This document shows positions 61,072 to 64,000 of a stretch of 64,000 nucleotides of DNA, piece after piece. A program made the translations under genes and the position numbers. Below the pieces are notes generated by a model. It was not told the origin of the DNA. It did no database searches and worked only from the letters and a program-made list of their open reading frames with translations. Numbering within the stretch: position 1 is the stretch's first letter; each line of letters opens with the position of its first letter. The DNA is from Paenibacillus melissococcoides (lineage in GTDB: Bacteria > Bacillota > Bacilli > Paenibacillales > Paenibacillaceae), in assembly GCA_944800085.1 (NCBI GenBank), contig CALYLO010000001.1, forward strand, positions 1,389,001 to 1,453,000. Reading direction: 5' to 3'.

Positions 61072-62352
61072 ACCCTACGCGTTATCCATTATATGTAAAA
61101 ATCGTTTTCGTTTGTCATTACGTCACAATCAGTCTCGGTTTCATCGACTTTGTTGCCTTTTTCGGACGTCTCCCATTTCGCTTTGGTCGACCTCTAGATG
61201 TTCGAGTCGGCTTGCGGTTGAGTGCAGCGATCAAATTTTCCCATGGTTTTTCCGCATAGATGCGAATCAACTGGAGGAGGTCCCATGTCGACTTTTTACA
61301 GTCCAGTGTTAATTTAATCAGCAAACAGAGAGCATACGCGATTAAAGCAATATACATTTGGTTCCAAATCGCTTCGGCCGTATAACCGTGGGGTTTTACC
61401 AATCGAATATGCTGCTTGACCCATTTAAAAAACAACTCAATATGCCAGCGATTTCGATAAATCTCGGCAATTTGATGTGCGGATAAGTCAAATCGATTCG
61501 TTACAATTCGATAGGTACGCCCTTGGTCATCCTTAAACTCAATCAAACGCAGAACCGCTGGCAGCTCCGGCATCGTCACATCAGCATCAAGGATAAACCC
61601 ATTCTGCCTTTTGGGGAGGTCTCTTTTTCTGATGATCGTTAACCGGCTCTTTTGCTTGACGCGGCAAACAAATTTAATCTTATCCTCTACCCATTTCTGA
61701 AAATGGTCGTATACCTGGTATCCTCGGTCCATCACGTAGGTCGCATCTTTATCCACTGTAAATTCCAACACGACTTCATGATCGGCTACATCTTTGGTTG
61801 AAGCGACGATCTTGTCTGGATACATCGTTTTGGAGTCCGCAACGACCAAGGAGGTGTGCATCTTCACGCCATGGCTACTTTTGGAACAATAGGACCATTT
61901 CGCGAGAATGGGAGGTAGTGTAATTCCCGATGAATCGATTAGCTTGAGTTTCCCAATACCAGGCGTAATGCCGCGTTTCCCTTTTGTAAGTTGCTTGATT
62001 CGATCAATGAGCGAGAAAAAGAGCGTCTGAAGATACTCCATAGGCAGCCGTTTCAGCTTCCGCGATAGTTGAGAAGCGCTTATGCTCTTGAGACCCAGAA
62101 GATCTTGAAATTCAGGATTAGCCGCTACATGCTCTGACATGACTTTGTATGAGTCTCGTTGCTGAAGCTGTGCCTCTACAAATAAGAGTGTCGAAGAGCC
62201 GACAAACAGCTTTTGGGCCCGGTAATCCAATGACTCGTGTCGAGTAGAATGGACATGTAACCATTTTAGGCATTGACAAATGACGTTATGATTCGGTACG
62301 TTATCCATAAGAAATCTCCTTTGTTGAGGCGTTTTATGGATAACGTTAGGGT
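61072..62352 (-). mobile_element. IS4-family insertion sequence (limits approximate)
   Basis: Imperfect terminal repeats ACCCTACGCGTTATCCAT (left) and the complement of ACCCTAACGTTATCCAT (right) bracket an intact transposase gene. No target duplication is visible. A strong hairpin at 62309-62374 reaches past the right repeat, so the true end may lie further out. Confidence 0.6.
61118..62308 (-). CDS. IS4-family transposase
   Basis: A 396-residue DDE transposase. Catalytic Asp residues lie in KLIDSSGITLPP and YVMDRGYQVYDHF, and the YREK signature is YRNRWHIELFFKWVK, diagnostic of IS4. ATG 62308 follows AAAGGAG by 7 nt; the longer frame to 62362 includes the hairpin arm. Translation could be limited by that hairpin, which sequesters the ribosome site. 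Basic tail (RGRPKRNGRRPKKATK). No internal stop. Confidence 0.88.
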   Translation of the reverse strand: MDNVPNHNVICQCLKWLHVHSTRHESLDYRAQKLFVGSSTLLFVEAQLQQRDSYKVMSEHVAANPEFQDLLGLKSISASQLSRKLKRLPMEYLQTLFFSLIDRIKQLTKGKRGITPGIGKLKLIDSSGITLPPILAKWSYCSKSSHGVKMHTSLVVADSKTMYPDKIVASTKDVADHEVVLEFTVDKDATYVMDRGYQVYDHFQKWVEDKIKFVCRVKQKSRLTIIRKRDLPKRQNGFILDADVTMPELPAVLRLIEFKDDQGRTYRIVTNRFDLSAHQIAEIYRNRWHIELFFKWVKQHIRLVKPHGYTAEAIWNQMYIALIAYALCLLIKLTLDCKKSTWDLLQLIRIYAEKPWENLIAALNRKPTRTSRGRPKRNGRRPKKATKSMKPRLIVT

Positions 62353-62374
62353 AACTCAACAATAGGAGATTTCT
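62309..62374 (-). promoter_or_regulatory. Ribosome-site-sequestering hairpin of the IS4 transposase
   Basis: In the leader RNA AAGAAATCTCC pairs with GGAGATTTCTT and TTGTTGAG with CTCAACAA, about 19 bp, hiding the Shine-Dalgarno GGAG. An alternative 12-bp stem CGTTATCCATAA / TTATGGATAACG would instead cover the start codon. Confidence 0.6.
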
Positions 62375-62463
62375 TTATTTTTGTCCATGAATATAGTTCA
62401 ATAAGTTACAAATATAGAGACTTATGGGATAGAAATTTTCGTAAAAAGATTGATGCAACGCTA

Positions 62464-63295
62464 GGGCGTGTACGCAAACTATCGAAATAGCCAAATATCT
62501 GGTAAACTTATCCTATGAGAAGACGATATGAGATACGAGATGACCAATGGGAACGACTCAAAGACCTCTTGCCACCGGAACGGAAACCACAGGGTGGACG
62601 TCCGGCAATCGATAACCGAAAAATGTTCAATGCCATGCTTTGGGTGATTCGTTCTGGTGCGCCTTGGCGAGACTTGCCAGAGCATTATGGCTCCTGGAGC
62701 AGTGTCTACAGTCGTTTCCGCCGCTGGGAGAAAGCAGGCATCTTTGATCGAATGCTAGAGGTTCTGGCTGCCAATCCCGATGACGAAAGTGTTATGCTCG
62801 ATGCTTCCATCGTTCGTGTTCACCAACACGGCGCGGGGGCAAAAGGGGGCAGCAATTCCAAGCCATCGGACGATCACGCGGAGGCTTAACCAGCAAGATT
62901 CATGCCGTTGTAGACGGCCTTGGCAATCCGCTACGCTTCGAAGTAACCGCAGGCAACATCAATGATTGTGTAACGGGTTATGAGATCCTGCAAACCCAAG
63001 ACATACAAGGTAAACATGTTTTGGCGGATCGCGGATACGATACCGATAAAATCATTGCGCTTTTGGAAGAGAAACTGGCCCATTCCGTCATTCCCAGTAA
63101 GAAGAATCGCACGATCCAACGTACAACCGACTGGTGGTTGTATAAAGAGCGTCATCTGGTCGAATGCCTGTTCAACAAACTCAAACATAATCGTCGGCTG
63201 GCAACTCGGTACGATAAATTGGCCTGTACTTTTGTTGCCTTCTTAAAGCTGGCCTCTTCCATGATCTGGTTGGCTTAAGGTTTGCATACACGCCC
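62464..63295 (+). mobile_element. IS5-family (IS427 group) insertion sequence, 832 bp
   Basis: Terminal repeats GGGCGTGTACGCAAACT (left) and GGGCGTGTATGCAAACC (right, complement) with a TA duplication at a CTAG target (62461-62464 and 63296). It interrupts the right arm of the outer inverted repeat. Two overlapping frames encode the transposase. Confidence 0.85.
62515..63278 (+). CDS. IS5-family transposase, two frames joined by probable -1 frameshift
   Basis: Frame A (62515-62889, 124 residues) carries RYEIRDDQWERLKDLLPP, the insertion-element domain and the first Asp (VMLDASIVRVHQHGAGAKGG). Frame B (about 62844-63278) continues QQFQAIGRSRGGLTSKIHAV, second Asp in VLADRGYDTDK and Glu in ERHLVECLFNKLKHNRRLAT. 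The switch lies at A-AAA-GGG-GGC (62841-62850), a slippery site in the right place for programmed -1 frameshifting as in IS427 relatives. Thus both frames make one active protein of about 253 residues; it is not a broken gene. Confidence 0.8.
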
Positions 63296-63297
63296 TA

Positions 63298-63420
63298 GTG
63301 CACTGGTGCAGCTTTTTGACCTTTTTTATCCCGTTCGGGGCCGAAGTGGGGAAAATTCCTGCAGATTTGCAGGAATCAATTTCGGGTAGCTAGATGTCTT
63401 AGAGAATACTGCAGTGGTGC
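63298..63420 (+). repeat. Interspersed repeat arm, right
   Basis: Begins GCACTGGTGCAGCTTTTTGACC, the inverted copy of the left arm at 60933, then contains CCTGCAGATTTGCAGG and CTGCAGTGGTGCAG palindromes. Confidence 0.65.
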
Positions 63421-63619
63421 AGCAATTTTTAACTTTCGAGGGAACAAGTCGCATTAACAAGTGGCTTGTAGACAAATTTACGATTTATTTCTTTGAAGCT
63501 GCTGCATACAAAATGCATGTTATAGATGATGATATAGTTAGCCTCAATGATTTCCAGCAAAACGCACGAGAATCAAAAATTATGAATGGTGTTCATGCAT
63601 CGTTTTCTGAAAGCATTGG

Positions 63620-63662
63620 AGACACTTCGATCTGCCTGCAGTTGGAGGAGGTGTCTTTTTTT
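63620..63662 (+). terminator. Intrinsic terminator-like hairpin
   Basis: AGACACTTC (63620-63628) and GAGGTGTCT (63648-63656) with a T7 tail. No recognisable gene precedes it in 63421-63619. Confidence 0.55.
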
Positions 63663-63876
63663 CTATGTACGATGATATTTCCAATATTACACTCTGTAGG
63701 TATACTTAGGGTTGGCAAGCGTTGTGAGTGTGAATTTGGGAAGGTGGACTGAAGTGGAGTTGGCGTTAGGATTCGCATAGGATGCTAAGCTTGTACAATA
63801 GCCTGTAACCGTCCATTCGCTTTGCCATTCATTTCGCACGGCTCCTAGGTATAATTTCTATCATAGCAATACTGTC

Positions 63877-64000
63877 GTGAAGGTGAAGCGGTATGACGTC
63901 GCAAGTTTGCGTGATTTAGTGGTAGGGAACTACAGAAGAGAACTGGTGCGCGGGGTGCTCTATGTGCTGCTGGAGTATTCGGGGAATGTGAAATATGGAT
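63877..64000 (+). other. Possible start of a coding region running off the window
   Basis: A GTG-led open frame (VKVKRYDVASLRDLVVGNYR, ELVRGVLYVLLEYSG) stays open to the end. A GAAGGTGAAG stretch overlaps it and a TATAAT lies at 63850. Family unknown; may be a fragment. Confidence 0.25.

Noticed and set aside
63414..63752. 112-codon open frame near the right end
   Set aside because: It starts inside a palindromic repeat and runs through a terminator hairpin; no family features.

Overview
The window looks like chromosomal DNA of a spore-forming, low-to-mid GC Bacillota, most likely a Paenibacillus. Supports are strong AGGAGG-type ribosome binding sites, frequent TTG/GTG starts, a sporulation diadenylate cyclase (CdaS-like), a SpoVB-like flippase, a YjcZ-type micro-protein, a DUF2642 coat-like protein and many two-component and one-component regulators. 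The species is not determinable from the sequence alone. No rRNA, tRNA, CRISPR array or prophage block was seen.

Layout. 1-8.7 kb: a nuclease-fold protein, a PAS sensor kinase, a DcuS/CitA-type two-component pair followed by a DASS carboxylate transporter with a CcpA (cre) site, then an mhqED-like quinone/electrophile detoxification operon with a textbook MhqR-type operator. 8.7-16.4 kb: a 12-bp tandem array, two 1564-bp copies of one IS1182-family element, and between them cdaS, an ECF sigma factor, a ClpP paralogue and a frameshifted PP2C phosphatase. 16.5-29.7 kb: NlpC/P60 hydrolase, OmpR-type two-component system, AI-2E family protein, polysaccharide deacetylase, amidase-like protein, flippase, ABC-2 exporter with TetR regulator, CNNM/HlyC protein and a divergent DUF1836 gene. 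29.8-36.2 kb: TrmB-type regulator with azlCD behind a structured leader, decayed MerR and MFS genes, spore-related small genes and a second NlpC/P60 hydrolase. 36.4-46.3 kb: heavily decayed (Rrf2 regulator with thioredoxin-system remnants, CPBP, MFS, alanine racemase, ComJ and ABC transporter pseudogenes), interspersed with intact genes. 46.4-60.8 kb: P450, AlaX editing protein behind the same leader type as azlCD, an M60 peptidase pseudogene, Hsp20, TetR-HXXEE pair, hutG with broken gltS and a LysR regulator, and a PocR/AraC-controlled glycerol dehydrogenase - dihydroxyacetone kinase operon. 60.8-64 kb: nested IS4 and IS5 elements in interspersed repeats.

Three patterns stand out. First, about a dozen genes are broken by in-frame stops, frameshifts or truncation, suggesting ongoing genome decay (or, for some indels, sequencing error). 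Second, a family of long intergenic repeats built from short palindromes (core CTGC-N6-GCAG) recurs at eight or so places, and both IS1182 copies sit exactly in 6-nt palindrome loops of it, the loop being the target duplication. Third, two unlinked amino-acid-related transcription units (trmB-azlCD and alaX) share a near-identical promoter, a leader with an early intrinsic terminator, and a conserved TAGTRGTTAG / GTTA-N6-TAAC motif after it: a candidate undescribed attenuator or operator system.
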